Positions 38,549 through 48,620 of a stretch of 64,000 nucleotides of DNA are shown piece by piece. A program made the translations under genes and the position numbers. The DNA is from Aeromonas fluvialis (GTDB lineage Bacteria; Pseudomonadota; Gammaproteobacteria; Enterobacterales; Aeromonadaceae): assembly GCF_000819885.1 (NCBI RefSeq), contig NZ_CDBO01000057.1, positions 40,057-104,056 on the forward strand, given 5' to 3'. The stretch's first letter is position 1. Every line of letters starts with the position of its first letter. Below the pieces are notes generated by a model. The model worked only from the letters and a program-made list of their open reading frames with translations. It was not told where the DNA came from and searched no databases.

Positions 38549-39406
38549 TTAGCTGCCGCTCATCTGCTTGAAGTCGCGGGCGTAGCCCTTGAGCAGGGAG
38601 TAGAGATGGGCTCGCTGGGAGATATCCAGCGACTGGCTCATGGCGCTCAGCCAGTTGACGGTACGCTGGCGTGACTGCTCGGTATAGCCGGTAAAGCGGC
38701 CATCCATCAGGCCATCCCCCTCGGCCAGCAGGTTGGTCAGCTCGCGGGTAAAGTCGGGACTCTGGCGCTGCTTCATCAACCTGTCCAGCTCCTGGGTCCA
38801 GGATGCCTGAAACTCGAGCCAGGGGGGCATCAGCTCGTATTGCCACTCGGCCCACTGAGCCACCAGTGGCGCTTGTGCCGGTTTCACCTCGCCAATCCAG
38901 TACGCCAGCCGCTTGTTCATCTTGTGGCGAAACTCCGCCAGCATCTGCTCTTTGGGCTCGGTGGCAAAGTCCTGTTGCCGCTCCTGTTGCCGCTTGACCC
39001 GATCGGTCATGAAGCGGGCCACCTGCTCGTCGGTCAGGGTGCGCGCCAGTCTGACTGCGCGGGGGATGGTGTTTTCAAGCGTGCGGGTCAGGCTCTGCTG
39101 CACCGCATCGAGGTTGGTCGAGATCTGTTCCGGTGTCATGGGGCTGGCCACCGCCTTGGCCAGCGCATCGAGATCATTGGCGTAGCGGGGCAGCTCATGC
39201 TGGCGATGCCAGGCCATCAGCCCCTTCACTTCGCGGCTGAGCAGGTCCTTTTGGGAGTCGGAGAGGGCGAAGTAGTCATCCAGCTGCCAGATGATGGCAG
39301 TATCGAGCCAGTAGTAGATCACCCGGGTGGAGCAACCGGTCAGCAGTAGGCCGATCAGCAGCAGACCCCAGGTTTTCGGCTTGTGCCAGCGCACCTTGTT
39401 TATCAT
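38549..39406 (-). CDS. DUF6279 family lipoprotein
   Basis: A 285-residue lipoprotein with lipobox LLLTGC (cysteine about 25) followed by a fully helical mature region. RVIYYWLDTAIIWQLDDYF just after the cysteine and the repeated acidic/basic helices are typical of DUF6279. Serine after the cysteine predicts the outer membrane. It lies three bases downstream of the thiK-like gene and is probably the last gene of the hinT operon. Function unknown. Confidence 0.85.
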   Translation of the reverse strand: MINKVRWHKPKTWGLLLIGLLLTGCSTRVIYYWLDTAIIWQLDDYFALSDSQKDLLSREVKGLMAWHRQHELPRYANDLDALAKAVASPMTPEQISTNLDAVQQSLTRTLENTIPRAVRLARTLTDEQVARFMTDRVKRQQERQQDFATEPKEQMLAEFRHKMNKRLAYWIGEVKPAQAPLVAQWAEWQYELMPPWLEFQASWTQELDRLMKQRQSPDFTRELTNLLAEGDGLMDGRFTGYTEQSRQRTVNWLSAMSQSLDISQRAHLYSLLKGYARDFKQMSGS

Positions 39407-39409
39407 CGG

Positions 39410-40255
39410 TTACTCCAGTCGTTGCCGGTTGATGGCGATCAGGGTGTCATAGTCGGGTGAGGCCTGTTGCTCTGCCATCAGCAGGGCCCAGAGCAGGCCG
39501 ATGTAGTCGACCCAGGGTAAAAATGCCTCGCTCTGAAAATCGGGCCACTGGTGGCGCGGCAGGGCCTGCAGATAGTGCGCTTCCAGCGCGTCGCGCCGCT
39601 CGGCGGGCCACTCATGGGTGCGCTGGATGCTGGCGAGCTCAAAGCCGGGGTGACCTGCCGCGCCATACTCCCAGTCGATGACCCAGGGTTTGCTTCCCAA
39701 CAAGTTAGCCGGATTGAGATCATGGTGGCAAGGGCGCCAGCAATCATTTGGCTCACTGCTGGCGAGCAAGCTCCGCTCCAGCGCGGGCAGCCAGAAGGGG
39801 ATGTGGGCCAGTCTGGCGCGATAGCCCGCCGCGTGGGCCCGCACCGCCATCACCACCGCAGGCAGCGGCAGGCGATGGAGCTTGCGCAGCACCCCAGCCA
39901 GCAGACGGGGCTGATCGGCAGCCGGTGGCGCTGCATGCGACCAGTTTGGCTCATCGTACCACGCCAGCAGCATCAGACCGCTGGCGGGATCGCCATAGTG
40001 GCAAGGCAGCGCCAGCCCTTCAGCCATCGCCCCCTGATAAAGCTGCCACTCGGTGGGACGGTCGATGCCCAAGCGCACCGGATCGGGGTGGCCCTGACGT
40101 AAAAAGTAACTGCGCCCCGAGGGGAGGCGCAGTCGATAGTTACAGTTGGTCAGACCTAACCCGAGCGCTTCCAGCTGTCCGTCACACCAAGGGGCGGGCA
40201 GGCTGGCCAGCAGCGCATCACAGTTGCCCCCCAGCGGGAGCTTGTTACCAGCCAA
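39410..40255 (-). CDS. thiK: Thiamine kinase-like phosphotransferase
   Basis: A 281-residue kinase of the choline/aminoglycoside phosphotransferase fold. The catalytic segment CHHDLNPANLLG (about 178) and the metal-binding VIDWEYGAAGHPGFELAS (about 193) are intact. Its place directly after lpoB matches E. coli thiK (ycfN), which phosphorylates thiamine for salvage. The first possible start, TTG 40255, overlaps the lpoB stop by 11 bases. Substrate assignment rests on synteny. Confidence 0.8.
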   Translation of the reverse strand: MAGNKLPLGGNCDALLASLPAPWCDGQLEALGLGLTNCNYRLRLPSGRSYFLRQGHPDPVRLGIDRPTEWQLYQGAMAEGLALPCHYGDPASGLMLLAWYDEPNWSHAAPPAADQPRLLAGVLRKLHRLPLPAVVMAVRAHAAGYRARLAHIPFWLPALERSLLASSEPNDCWRPCHHDLNPANLLGSKPWVIDWEYGAAGHPGFELASIQRTHEWPAERRDALEAHYLQALPRHQWPDFQSEAFLPWVDYIGLLWALLMAEQQASPDYDTLIAINRQRLE

Positions 40256-40841
40256 AGGTGGATTTCTTCGCCTGTTTGCGGATCTCTTTCTGATCTGCCC
40301 ACAGCAGTTCGCCGTTTTGCAGATCCATCAGGTTCATGGTCATCTGGTAATAGACATCCTTCACCTTGCCATTGTCTTTGACGATGCTGGCGAGGTTGCC
40401 ATAGACCATGTAGCGGGCCCCGGTCTGCTTGCCCAGACGCACCATGGAGGCAGGATCCACCATGCCGCTGCTCTGCTGGTATTCGAGCTGCTGCTTGACG
40501 GCGGCCACCTTGCTCATGTCGACGAAGCGGAATTTGCCGGCCCGCAGCAGCTTGGTGCGGATGGTGTCGGTGATGGCTTCGGTATCGATGTGCTCTGAGG
40601 TCTTGTTGCGGATGGAGTCCATAAACATCACCGGACGACCGCCGGCGGTGATCTCGCTGGTGGCAGGGGAGGCCAGCATGGAGTCCGCCATCTTGTCGGC
40701 GATGGCCTGCAGATCGCTTGAGCCGTAATCGACGGTGACGGTTTCAGTTTCAGTGGGATCGCCATAGCTGACGGTGGTGCTGGAGCAGCCGCCCAAGAGC
40801 AAAGCGCCGGTCAGGATCAGCAGGGCATGATTCATTTTCAT
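40245..40841 (-). CDS. lpoB: Outer-membrane lipoprotein LpoB, activator of PBP1b
   Basis: LpoB reaches from the outer membrane to activate the peptidoglycan synthase PBP1b. The 198 residues have lipobox LLLGGC (about 19), a linker, and the folded domain with SSDLQAIADKMADSML, MDSIRNKTSEHIDTEAITD and DVYYQMTMNLMDLQNGELLWADQKEIRK near the end. The linker is much shorter than in E. coli. It overlaps the ycfL stop (TGATG), with GAGG ahead. Confidence 0.92.
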   Translation of the reverse strand: MKMNHALLILTGALLLGGCSSTTVSYGDPTETETVTVDYGSSDLQAIADKMADSMLASPATSEITAGGRPVMFMDSIRNKTSEHIDTEAITDTIRTKLLRAGKFRFVDMSKVAAVKQQLEYQQSSGMVDPASMVRLGKQTGARYMVYGNLASIVKDNGKVKDVYYQMTMNLMDLQNGELLWADQKEIRKQAKKSTFGW

Positions 40842-41239
40842 CAGTAGGATTCCTCAATCACTTCGCGTACGTAAATCCGGTAACCCTGCGCCGCTGGGCT
40901 GGGAGCCAGGGCCGAGAGGGTGCGGGTCTGATAGCCATGCAGCTTGATGGGGGTCCAGCCGCGGCCATCGCTGGCGACCTCCTGACCGGCCTCATCATAC
41001 CAATAGAACATATATTGCAGCTTGTTATCGCCGCGCTGGGTGCTGGCTGCAGCCACATTGACCTGCAGCAGGCCATTTTGTTGGCGGCGGCTGAGCTCGG
41101 TCAGGGTGACATTGACGTTTTGATGCAACTCCAGCGTGGGGGCACCGCCCGCCGGGCCATAGAGCGCAATGCCGGAGGTATTGGTGGCGCAGCCGCTGAG
41201 CAGTAGCGCGAGCCCGAGGGCCAACCCGTATGCTTTCAT
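40841..41239 (-). CDS. ycfL: YcfL family lipoprotein
   Basis: A 132-residue lipoprotein with signal MKAYGLALGLALLLSGC and a beta-sandwich-like mature domain (VNVTLTELSRRQQNGLLQVNV, YMFYWYDEAGQEV). ATG 41239 follows AAGGAG. Its stop overlaps the lpoB start, as in the E. coli hinT-ycfL-lpoB-thiK order. Function unknown, but the coupling suggests a role near LpoB. Confidence 0.88.
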   Translation of the reverse strand: MKAYGLALGLALLLSGCATNTSGIALYGPAGGAPTLELHQNVNVTLTELSRRQQNGLLQVNVAAASTQRGDNKLQYMFYWYDEAGQEVASDGRGWTPIKLHGYQTRTLSALAPSPAAQGYRIYVREVIEESY

Positions 41240-41322
41240 CTTGCTCTCCTTGATTGGAGTGAGTCGGGCAGCACTGGGGGCTGCCCGGTTAATCGTCTTG
41301 CTCATCTCTTTTCGCCATCTGA

Positions 41323-42750
41323 TCAGAGCGGCATTACCCGGGTGGTCAGACCGGCGCCGAGGCGCTGTACCCAGACCAGGGTGGTGCGTCCCTTGTGGAT
41401 GGTAAGCGGCAATTGCCGCTGCGCTGCCCCCGCGCCCAGGGTGAGATTTACCTCACCTGCCGGCACCATTCCCTGCCAGCTCGATGCCTGCGCCGGCAGC
41501 GTCAGCCAGCTGCGGGTATCGGCCCGCTCCGAGAGGGTATTGAAGATCCCCACCAGAATATTGCCAACATCCCCCCCCTCTTTGGCGGCAGTGTGGCGCA
41601 TCTGCTCCTTGGCCACCAGTCGAAGTGCCTGACGGGTCAGCATGCCGGGCAGTCGCTCCTGCAAATCTTTGGCGGCCAGCGCTTCCAGCCTGACCAGCTC
41701 GCTGGTCTGCTCGACCCGTTTGCCGACCTCCACGGTCAGCGGGCCGGTGCCGCTGGCCTGATTATCGTAATAGGGGATGGCAACGGTAAAGGTACGAAAA
41801 TCGCCGCCAGAGGTGGCGATGGGCAGCGGCAGGAAGAGTTCGCGCCGCGCCGGGATCAGACCATCTTCAAACAGCACTACCAGTTGGCCTTGATCTTTTA
41901 CAAGCGGCGGCGCCTTGCGGCCTATCTTTTTCTCGGTCGCGCGGATCTCGTCCGGCGAGCCACGCAGTACTGCCAGTCGCAGCAAGGCATCTTGCAGGCT
42001 GCGGTTGTCCGGCGCTATCTGGTAGCCGCGCTGATAGTCGACCCAGGCATCGTTGAGATCCCCCGCCGCTTCATAGAGCACGGCGGAAAAGTAGAAGGTG
42101 TAGGCGTTCTGAAAACCGTTCTTGACCTTGCCGATCAACCGGTCGAGATCCGGTGCGCCGCGCGACATCAGCTGGCGCATCTCGCCTTCTGCTTCGGCCT
42201 CTTCGCTCTCATCCTTCGCCTTGCGCACCTCATCGGCTCGCCGTTTGAGCGCCTGCTCCTGCACCTGATTGGCGCGGCGTACCTCTACCAGGGCGCCATC
42301 GGCATCCCCCCGTTGCAGGTAGTTGAGGGCCAGATAGTGGTGCAACATGGTGCGCTCGTAATCGGGACTACGATAGGCCATCGACTGGTCGTTGGTGAGC
42401 AGACTACCCACCTGATCCAGACCGTGGCTCAGCCGGTATTCGGCCTGATTATCTTCCCACTCAAGGCGGCTGTCGGCGGCGGTGAACGCCTGCTTGCTGC
42501 CCGCATCCTGACCCGCCAGCCAGGCGATACGCCCCTGTTCGAGCCGATCCAGCACAAAGGTATCATCCCCAAGGGTGGAATCCCGTACCTCGGGCAGCGC
42601 CTCGGCGGCATGGCCCAGCAGCAGCTGGTTGCGCAGGGGCACCATCTGATCGGAGTAGGAGACGAACATATCCTGCCAGTGGGAGGCGCAGCCTCCCAGC
42701 AGGGTACTGGCCAGCATCAGGCCGGCCAATCGAAGGTGTGGGAGGATCAC
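41323..42750 (-). CDS. COG3014 family lipoprotein with TPR-like region
   Basis: A 475-residue lipoprotein with lipobox LLGGC (about 21). Residues about 30-270 form helical repeats of TPR type ([26 protein letters not shown]), followed by a beta-rich C-terminal part. It lies between hinT and ycfL, overlapping the hinT stop by four bases through a GTGA junction. This insertion into the E. coli order is seen in Vibrio relatives. It is probably envelope-associated; the function is undefined. Confidence 0.82.
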   Translation of the reverse strand: MILPHLRLAGLMLASTLLGGCASHWQDMFVSYSDQMVPLRNQLLLGHAAEALPEVRDSTLGDDTFVLDRLEQGRIAWLAGQDAGSKQAFTAADSRLEWEDNQAEYRLSHGLDQVGSLLTNDQSMAYRSPDYERTMLHHYLALNYLQRGDADGALVEVRRANQVQEQALKRRADEVRKAKDESEEAEAEGEMRQLMSRGAPDLDRLIGKVKNGFQNAYTFYFSAVLYEAAGDLNDAWVDYQRGYQIAPDNRSLQDALLRLAVLRGSPDEIRATEKKIGRKAPPLVKDQGQLVVLFEDGLIPARRELFLPLPIATSGGDFRTFTVAIPYYDNQASGTGPLTVEVGKRVEQTSELVRLEALAAKDLQERLPGMLTRQALRLVAKEQMRHTAAKEGGDVGNILVGIFNTLSERADTRSWLTLPAQASSWQGMVPAGEVNLTLGAGAAQRQLPLTIHKGRTTLVWVQRLGAGLTTRVMPL

Positions 42751-43097
42751 AGGCTGAGCAGCGGTCCCAGCGGCTGGCCGCCGACCAGATGCATGTGAAT
42801 GTGGTAGACCTCCTGCCCGCCGTGGCGATTGCAGTTCATGATGAGGCGGTAGCCATCCTCGGCAATGCCCGCATCGCTGGCCAGTTTGCGCGCCACGGTG
42901 AACATCCGGCCCAGGGCCAGTTCATGTTCGGCTTCCACATCGTTGACGGTGGGGATCAGGGTGTTGGGGATGATCAGAATATGGGTCTTGGCCTTGGGCT
43001 GGATATCCCGGAATGCGGTCACCAGATCGTCTTGATAAAGGATGTCGGCTGGGATCTCTTTACGGATGATTTTGCTGAAAATGGTTTCTTGCGCCAC
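42747..43097 (-). CDS. hinT: Purine nucleoside phosphoramidase HinT
   Basis: HIT-family hydrolase of AMP-lysine type phosphoramidates, 116 residues. The active-site triad motif is HIHMHLVGG near residue 101, and [16 protein letters not shown] is the typical N-terminus. It starts with GTG 43097 behind GGGAG. First gene of a five- or six-gene envelope operon (hinT, COG3014, ycfL, lpoB, thiK, DUF6279). Confidence 0.94.
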   Translation of the reverse strand: MAQETIFSKIIRKEIPADILYQDDLVTAFRDIQPKAKTHILIIPNTLIPTVNDVEAEHELALGRMFTVARKLASDAGIAEDGYRLIMNCNRHGGQEVYHIHMHLVGGQPLGPLLSL

Positions 43098-43348
43098 GAG
43101 TAACTCCCTTATATGAAAAAGAAAATTGAACTAGAACCCCAAGCGGCTCCCGAAAGGGGGGCGAGCAGCACGCCAAGTGTGACACAAGCCGACATTTGAC
43201 ACAGCTGAAGTCCCATTCCCTTCAGTTATTGTTAAAAATACCGATAGCCAGAGGGACGTCATCTGCAGCGCCTGTTCAGGGGGTCTGCAGGGTATCAAAA
43301 GGACGGGGTACTCAGGCAAGGGACTTTTGCATATACAGCGGGACAATA

Positions 43349-45361
43349 ATGAAACAAATAATGTCGGATCTCTCCATCTTGCAGCGAGTCTATCTTGGCT
43401 TCGCAATCCTGGTGGCCGTGATGGTGGCCAGTTCACTGTTCACATTTCGTAGTCAGGAGACCTTGGGGAACGCGCTGGAGCAGGTGACCCAGCAGTCGAT
43501 GCCGCTGGTGATCGCCAGCAGCCAGACTCAGATCACCCTGCTCAGTGCCAACAAGTGGTTGGGTGATGTGCTCACCGAGCAGGATCCCCAACAGCTACCG
43601 GCCGAAGTGGCCGAACTGAAACAGGCCAAGGCTGCGGTGAGCAAGAGCCTTGATGCTTTGCGCCAGCAGGTGGCCAACCACCCCGAACTGCAAGGGGAAA
43701 TGGGCACACTGGGACAGCAGGTCGGCAGTTATCTGCAACTGACCGACGCCCTGCCCGGTGAACACGAAGCACTGCTCACCAGGCTGCAGAAGGTCAATCT
43801 GGCCAAGGGGCAGTTCCAGGTCAGCCTGCCCCAGTTCAAGAAGAGTCTGGGTGACATGATGGTCACCATCGACGACAGCTTCATCAAGATGCTCTCCGAG
43901 ACCCTGACCACCAAACTCTCCGCTATTGAACTCTCCACCATGGACGCCCTCAATCAGACCATTCCGGCCCCCATCGAAGGGGCACTCAAGCGTAACAGGA
44001 TGCAGATTGAGGGGTTTAACAGCACCATCAAGGATCTGCAAGGGGAGCTCGAGAATTTCAAGAACGACATGGGTCACTACGTCCACGGTTTCGTGCGCGA
44101 TACGACCAGTAATGAAGGTGTACTGGCCCAGTATCTGGCGCTGAGGCTGCAGCAGGAGCAGATGCGGGAGAAGAGCAAGCAGGCGAGCGCGCTTATTGTG
44201 GCAATTCAGGATCGGCTTGAGCGGATCACCGCTCAGAGCCAACAGCTGATGAGCCAGAGCATTCAGCATGCCAAAGCTGCGCAGAGCAGGAGCACTCTCA
44301 CTCAGGGGGCGAGCATTGCGGTCGCCATTGTGATCGCCATGCTGGTGGCCTATACCCTCGGCAAGGCCATTCGTCGTCCGCTCAGGGAGCTGCTGCAGGT
44401 ACTCTCCGAGGTGACCCGGGGCGACATGACCCAGCGCATCGGTTTTCGCAGCAAGAACGAATTTGGTCAGCTGGGCAGCCAGATCAACCTGCTGATCGCC
44501 CAGATGGGGGAGGTGCTGGCGCAGCTTTCACAGGCCTCGGCCCAGCTTAACGATGCCGCCCACGGCAACCGTCATACCACTGAAGCGGTGCGGGCGGATC
44601 TGGAGAAACAGCGTCAGGAGACCGCCTCGGTCGCCGCCGCCATGACCCAGATGGAGGCGTCGGTGCGGGAGGTGGCGCAGGCTGCGAACCAGACCCTGGA
44701 GCGGGTGATGGATGTGGAGAAGGCCTCCGAAATGGGGCGCAAGGTGATGGCAGGCAATATCACCACCACCCATCAGCTGGCAGGCAAGTTGCAACAGACC
44801 GGCAAGGTGATTGGCGATGTGAGCGCCATGAGTAGCCAGATCGGCAATATCCTCGACGTCATTCGCGGCATTGCCGAGCAGACCAACCTGTTGGCCCTCA
44901 ACGCCGCCATCGAAGCGGCGCGGGCCGGCGAGCAGGGGCGCGGTTTTGCCGTGGTGGCGGATGAAGTGCGCAGTCTGGCGGGGCGCACTGCCCAGTCAAC
45001 CAGCGAGATCCAGACCATGATCGAGAACCTGCAGCAGGGGGTCGCCAAGGCGGTGACCGTGATGCAGGAGTGCTCCCGCGAGATGGACAGCTGCGTGGAA
45101 CAGAGCTCCCATGCCAACAACGCCATGGAGGAGGTGCAGGGGATCGTGGTGCTCATCAGCGACATGTCGAGCCAGATCGCCTCTGCCGCCGAGCAGCAGC
45201 AGGCTACCAGCGCCGATATCGCCACCAACCTCAATCGCATCTCTGATATCTCGGATCTCAACTATCAGGGGATCGAGCGGGTGGCCAAGACCAGTCAGCA
45301 GCTGGATGCGCTTGTCGAGCAGCAGGAGAGCCTGGTCAAGCGCTTTCGCCTTAGCGCCTAA
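43349..45361 (+). CDS. Methyl-accepting chemotaxis protein
   Basis: Transmembrane chemoreceptor, 670 residues. First helix about 12-34, a long periplasmic helical sensor (about 35-325), second helix about 332-352 ([19 protein letters not shown]), HAMP about 353-410, and a signalling domain whose tip has [37 protein letters not shown]. No C-terminal CheR-tethering pentapeptide is seen. ATG 43349 is chosen for GGGA upstream and the helix that follows. The ligand is unknown. Confidence 0.93.
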   Translation: MKQIMSDLSILQRVYLGFAILVAVMVASSLFTFRSQETLGNALEQVTQQSMPLVIASSQTQITLLSANKWLGDVLTEQDPQQLPAEVAELKQAKAAVSKSLDALRQQVANHPELQGEMGTLGQQVGSYLQLTDALPGEHEALLTRLQKVNLAKGQFQVSLPQFKKSLGDMMVTIDDSFIKMLSETLTTKLSAIELSTMDALNQTIPAPIEGALKRNRMQIEGFNSTIKDLQGELENFKNDMGHYVHGFVRDTTSNEGVLAQYLALRLQQEQMREKSKQASALIVAIQDRLERITAQSQQLMSQSIQHAKAAQSRSTLTQGASIAVAIVIAMLVAYTLGKAIRRPLRELLQVLSEVTRGDMTQRIGFRSKNEFGQLGSQINLLIAQMGEVLAQLSQASAQLNDAAHGNRHTTEAVRADLEKQRQETASVAAAMTQMEASVREVAQAANQTLERVMDVEKASEMGRKVMAGNITTTHQLAGKLQQTGKVIGDVSAMSSQIGNILDVIRGIAEQTNLLALNAAIEAARAGEQGRGFAVVADEVRSLAGRTAQSTSEIQTMIENLQQGVAKAVTVMQECSREMDSCVEQSSHANNAMEEVQGIVVLISDMSSQIASAAEQQQATSADIATNLNRISDISDLNYQGIERVAKTSQQLDALVEQQESLVKRFRLSA

Positions 45362-45376
45362 TGGTCGAAGGTTGAA

Positions 45377-45414
45377 ACAACAAGGCCCCGCAGATGCGGG
45401 GCCTTGTTGTTAAT
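45377..45414. terminator. Bidirectional terminator
   Basis: Sixteen-base perfect stem AACAACAAGGCCCCGC and its complement, four-base loop. It lies between the convergent chemoreceptor and PTPS-like genes. Confidence 0.88.
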
Positions 45415-45430
45415 GCGGTTAGCTGAGCGC

Positions 45431-46306
45431 TTATGCGTAGGCAATGGCCCCCTTGCCGACCCCTTCATAGGCAACAATCTTGACGAACTTGTCACCCACC
45501 ATCTTCTTCACTTCGCGGGCGATATAGCAGGCCAGCAGCTCGACCGTGGTGTCGGTGTCGATCATCTCCACCTCGGCGCTGGGGATGGCCAGCTGGAACA
45601 GCCCCTGGGGCGCCACATACTGGAAGCCGAAGTGATGCTCGCCAAGCTGGGCATTGGCGCGAGGGCTCAAGGTGAGCTCGGTCAGCGCCACCTTGTCCTC
45701 CTCGGTGCCGAGGTAGATATCGCCCCAGCGTTCAGCCCAGTTGAACTCCAGCTCACCATCGCGTTCACCATCCACGTGGATCTCGATGGGGGAGCGATGG
45801 CCGTGGGCGATGCGTTGGCAATTGCCATCGTGTTTTTTCAGGCCGTGGCTGTAGTGGTAGAAGGCGCCGGTGATCGCCTCCTGACGCAGGGTCAGGGAGA
45901 GATCCTTGATATTGCCCGGCAGCCGTGTGGCCAGCACCGCCAGCAGGTAGCGGGTCACCGACTCTTTATCGACTTGCGGAGCCGGGATAAAGGCGAAGCC
46001 CTGGGTCGGGCAGCGTAGATGGATGGATCGCCCCTGGCGCAGCAGGTCGACGGTGCTTTCGTCCCCTTCCAGATGTTCGACATGGATCAGGGCGCATTCG
46101 GTGGGCACCAGCAGTTTGTGGTCCACCTCTTCATCGATGATCGACTTGATCAGCTTCTTTACCCGGCCAAAATCCAGCAGCATGCTCATCTCGTTGAGCT
46201 CTCCGCTCATTTCGATATCTACCAGCCAGCTCTCACCCACCATGCCGCGGCGTTCGCACAGGTAGCTGGAGTCGATCACGGTCAAATCTCTTACAAATAA
46301 CTTCAT
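45431..46306 (-). CDS. Two-domain 6-pyruvoyl-tetrahydropterin synthase-like protein
   Basis: At 291 residues this is about twice the size of QueD. The N-terminal half has a PTPS-like segment (MLLDFGRVKKLIKSIIDEEVDHKLL) and the C-terminal half has CQRIAHGHRSPIEIHVDG with the zinc histidines, then a second PTPS-like end (VEMIDTDTTVELLACYIARE). It may be a fused tandem of the T-fold. Catalysis on dihydroneopterin triphosphate or a queuosine intermediate is possible but not shown. It diverges from the dihydroorotase-like gene. Confidence 0.78.
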   Translation of the reverse strand: MKLFVRDLTVIDSSYLCERRGMVGESWLVDIEMSGELNEMSMLLDFGRVKKLIKSIIDEEVDHKLLVPTECALIHVEHLEGDESTVDLLRQGRSIHLRCPTQGFAFIPAPQVDKESVTRYLLAVLATRLPGNIKDLSLTLRQEAITGAFYHYSHGLKKHDGNCQRIAHGHRSPIEIHVDGERDGELEFNWAERWGDIYLGTEEDKVALTELTLSPRANAQLGEHHFGFQYVAPQGLFQLAIPSAEVEMIDTDTTVELLACYIAREVKKMVGDKFVKIVAYEGVGKGAIAYA

Positions 46307-46385
46307 CAGTCAGGCCTTGCTACAGAGAAAGGGCAGTTTGCGATATTATGACCCGCGATTATCGGCAAAGGAACTGGAACCCCCC

Positions 46386-47729
46386 ATGAACAAACTGCTT
46401 ATTAAAAATGCCACCCTGGTCAACGAAGGCCGCATCTATGCTTCCGACGTCTTGATCGAGGGGGAACGGATTGCCCGCATTGCACCCGATATCGAGGCGT
46501 CCGATGCGCTGGTCATCGATGCCGCAGGTCGCCATCTCATCCCCGGAATGATCGATGATCAGGTCCACTTCCGGGAGCCGGGATTGACCCACAAGGGGAC
46601 CATCGCCAGCGAATCCCGCGCCGCCGTGGCCGGTGGCACCACCAGTTTTATGGAAATGCCCAACGTCAATCCCCAGACCACCACCCTCGACGCCCTCGAA
46701 GCCAAATACCAGATCGCCGCCAACTCCTCCGTTGCCAACTACAGCTTCTATCTCGGCGCCACTAACGACAACCTGGAAGAGATCAAGCGCCTCGACCCCA
46801 AGCAGTCCTGCGGGGTCAAGGTGTTTATGGGCTCTTCGACCGGCAACATGCTGGTGGACAATCAGGAGACCCTGGCGGCCATCTTCCGCGAGAGCCCGGT
46901 GATGATCGTGACCCACTGCGAAGACACCCCGACTATCGCCAAGGCGGAAGAGGCGGCGCGGGCCAAGTGGGGCGAGCATGTGCCGATGGGCGAGCACGGC
47001 CGCATTCGCAGTGACGAGGCGTGCTACAAATCCTCCAGCATGGCGGTGGCGCTGGCCAAGCAGTACGGTGCCAAGCTGCATGTGCTGCATCTGACCTCGG
47101 CCAAGGAGCTGTCGCTCTTTACCGCCAGCCACGACCTGAGCGAGCTGAAGGACAAGAACATCACCGCCGAGGTGTGCGTTCACCACCTCTTCTTCAATGA
47201 AGCCGATTACGAGACCCAGGGCAGCCTGATCAAGTGCAACCCAGCGGTGAAGAGTGCCGCCGACCAGCAGGCACTGCTGGATGCGGTGCGCAACGACGTG
47301 CTCGACATCATCGCCACCGACCACGCCCCCCACACCTGGGAAGAGAAGCAGAACAGCTACTTCAAGGCGCCGTCCGGCGTACCGTTGGTGCAGCACTCTT
47401 TGCAGGCGCTGCTGGAGCTCTACCACAACGGCGTGTTTACCCTGGAGACCATCGTCAAGAAGACCTCCCACGCGGTGGCCGAGCGCTTCCAGGTGGAAGA
47501 TCGCGGTTATATCCGCGAGGGGTACTTCGCCGATCTGGTGCTGCTGGATCTGGGCAAGCCCTATGTGGTCAACGATGACAACATCCTCTACCACTGTGGC
47601 TGGTCGCCCTTCAACGGCTACCGCTTCCACAGTACGGTTGAGATGACCTTGGTAAATGGCCAGATCGCCTGGCAAAACGGGCAGGTGACTGACCAGATCC
47701 TGGGCAAGCGGCTGACCTTTAACCGCTGA
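46386..47729 (+). CDS. Dihydroorotase-like metal-dependent hydrolase
   Basis: Class I dihydroorotase family, 447 residues; the canonical reaction closes carbamoyl-aspartate to dihydroorotate. Motifs present: GMIDDQVHFREPGL (about 58), GGTTSFMEMPN, GVKVFMGSSTGN with the usually carbamylated lysine, MIVTHCED, LHVLHLTS and the catalytic aspartate in IIATDHAPH. The first histidine of the usual HxH zinc pair is replaced by glutamine (DQVH), a variant I have seen in Bacteroidetes-type sequences. Monocistronic, divergent from the PTPS-like gene. Confidence 0.87.
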   Translation: MNKLLIKNATLVNEGRIYASDVLIEGERIARIAPDIEASDALVIDAAGRHLIPGMIDDQVHFREPGLTHKGTIASESRAAVAGGTTSFMEMPNVNPQTTTLDALEAKYQIAANSSVANYSFYLGATNDNLEEIKRLDPKQSCGVKVFMGSSTGNMLVDNQETLAAIFRESPVMIVTHCEDTPTIAKAEEAARAKWGEHVPMGEHGRIRSDEACYKSSSMAVALAKQYGAKLHVLHLTSAKELSLFTASHDLSELKDKNITAEVCVHHLFFNEADYETQGSLIKCNPAVKSAADQQALLDAVRNDVLDIIATDHAPHTWEEKQNSYFKAPSGVPLVQHSLQALLELYHNGVFTLETIVKKTSHAVAERFQVEDRGYIREGYFADLVLLDLGKPYVVNDDNILYHCGWSPFNGYRFHSTVEMTLVNGQIAWQNGQVTDQILGKRLTFNR

Positions 47730-47784
47730 TTGTTCGTAAAGCAGGCGAACGCACCGTGGCCGGGAAATTGGCGGCGTTTCCTTG

Positions 47785-47813
47785 TTGACAGGGCAGGGTC
47801 ATCTCCATAAACT
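47785..47813 (+). promoter_or_regulatory. Promoter of tRNA-Pro copy 2
   Basis: Perfect -35 TTGACA (47785-47790), 17-base spacer, -10 TAAACT (47808-47813), then a C-rich discriminator. Transcription would begin about 23 bases before the tRNA. Confidence 0.75.
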
Positions 47814-47842
47814 CTGCCCCCGTCAGCCGAGCTGACTTAAGT

Positions 47843-47919
47843 CGGTGTGTAGCGCAGCCAGGTAGCGCATCTGCATGGGGTGTAGAGGGTCGGAGGTTCG
47901 AATCCTCTCACACCGACCA
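47843..47919 (+). tRNA. tRNA-Pro (anticodon GGG), copy 2
   Basis: Identical in all 77 bases to the minus-strand copy at 3204-3280, including encoded CCA. The 14 bases CCCCGTCAGCCGAG about 25 bases upstream are also shared between the two copies. It has its own strong promoter and terminator. Confidence 0.96.
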
Positions 47920-47930
47920 AATTCCCCGAT

Positions 47931-47964
47931 AAAGGCCTTGTCAAACGACAAGGCCTTTTCTTTT
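47931..47964 (+). terminator. Terminator of tRNA-Pro copy 2
   Basis: Twelve-base stem AAAGGCCTTGTC / GACAAGGCCTTT with loop AAAC and a T-rich tail, 11 bases after the tRNA. The loop AAAC is the same as in the terminator of copy 1 although the stem differs. Confidence 0.85.
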
Positions 47965-48069
47965 GCCTGCGATTTGCCCTAGAGGCGTGAAGCCTGTGGT
48001 GATACACGCTGGCCGCTGCTGGCGCGAGCGGATTGTGCAGCCACCGCGCTTTATGATGTAGTAACTACT

Positions 48070-48567
48070 ATGTTGCTCATTTGCCTGGCGAGGCCCCTCG
48101 TGTCTGCATCCGTATCTAAACCCTGTTGTCTGCTGATGCTCACCCTGCTGCTGGCAGGCTGCGCCACCCCTTACCAGAGTGAAAAGTCGTTCTGGAATGG
48201 CCAGACCGGTTTTTCCCAGACCCGGCTTGGCCCGGACAAGTGGCAGCTGGAGTTTGTCGGCAACGATCTGGTGGACAGGGAGACCGCCCGCAAATATGTG
48301 CTCAAGCGGGCAGGGGAGCTGGCATTGGCAGAGGGTTACTCCTGGCTCAAGGTCGATGAGCTGACCATTAACCGCGATGCCGTCAGGGTGACCCCATCAC
48401 GGCCGATCTTCGGCTTTGACGAGGATGAACCGGATCTTTTTATGGCCCAGATGCAGGTGCAGCACACCATCTCGGCGCTGCTTACTTTTCGCCTGTTGTC
48501 ACAAGCAATCGATGAGCGAACGCTGAATGTGAAATATCTCGCTGAAATCAAAATAAACAGCGATTAA
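48070..48567 (+). CDS. CC0125/CC1285-type lipoprotein
   Basis: A 165-residue lipoprotein with lipobox LLLAGC (about 35). The mature start CATPYQSEKSFWNGQTGFSQTRLGPDKW and ETARKYVLKRAGELALAEGYSWLKVDE fit a small lipoprotein family found across proteobacteria. Function unknown. ATG 48070 gives a rather long signal; an internal GTG at 48100 is an alternative. Confidence 0.78.
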   Translation: MLLICLARPLVSASVSKPCCLLMLTLLLAGCATPYQSEKSFWNGQTGFSQTRLGPDKWQLEFVGNDLVDRETARKYVLKRAGELALAEGYSWLKVDELTINRDAVRVTPSRPIFGFDEDEPDLFMAQMQVQHTISALLTFRLLSQAIDERTLNVKYLAEIKINSD

Positions 48568-48620
48568 TATTGGTGATTTGCAAGATTCATATCATATGCA
48601 CCTAATGGCAGGATAAAATT

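Noticed and set aside
43200..43348. Riboswitch (c-di-GMP type) before the first chemoreceptor
   Set aside because: The conserved tetraloop-receptor arrangement and motif bases are not present.
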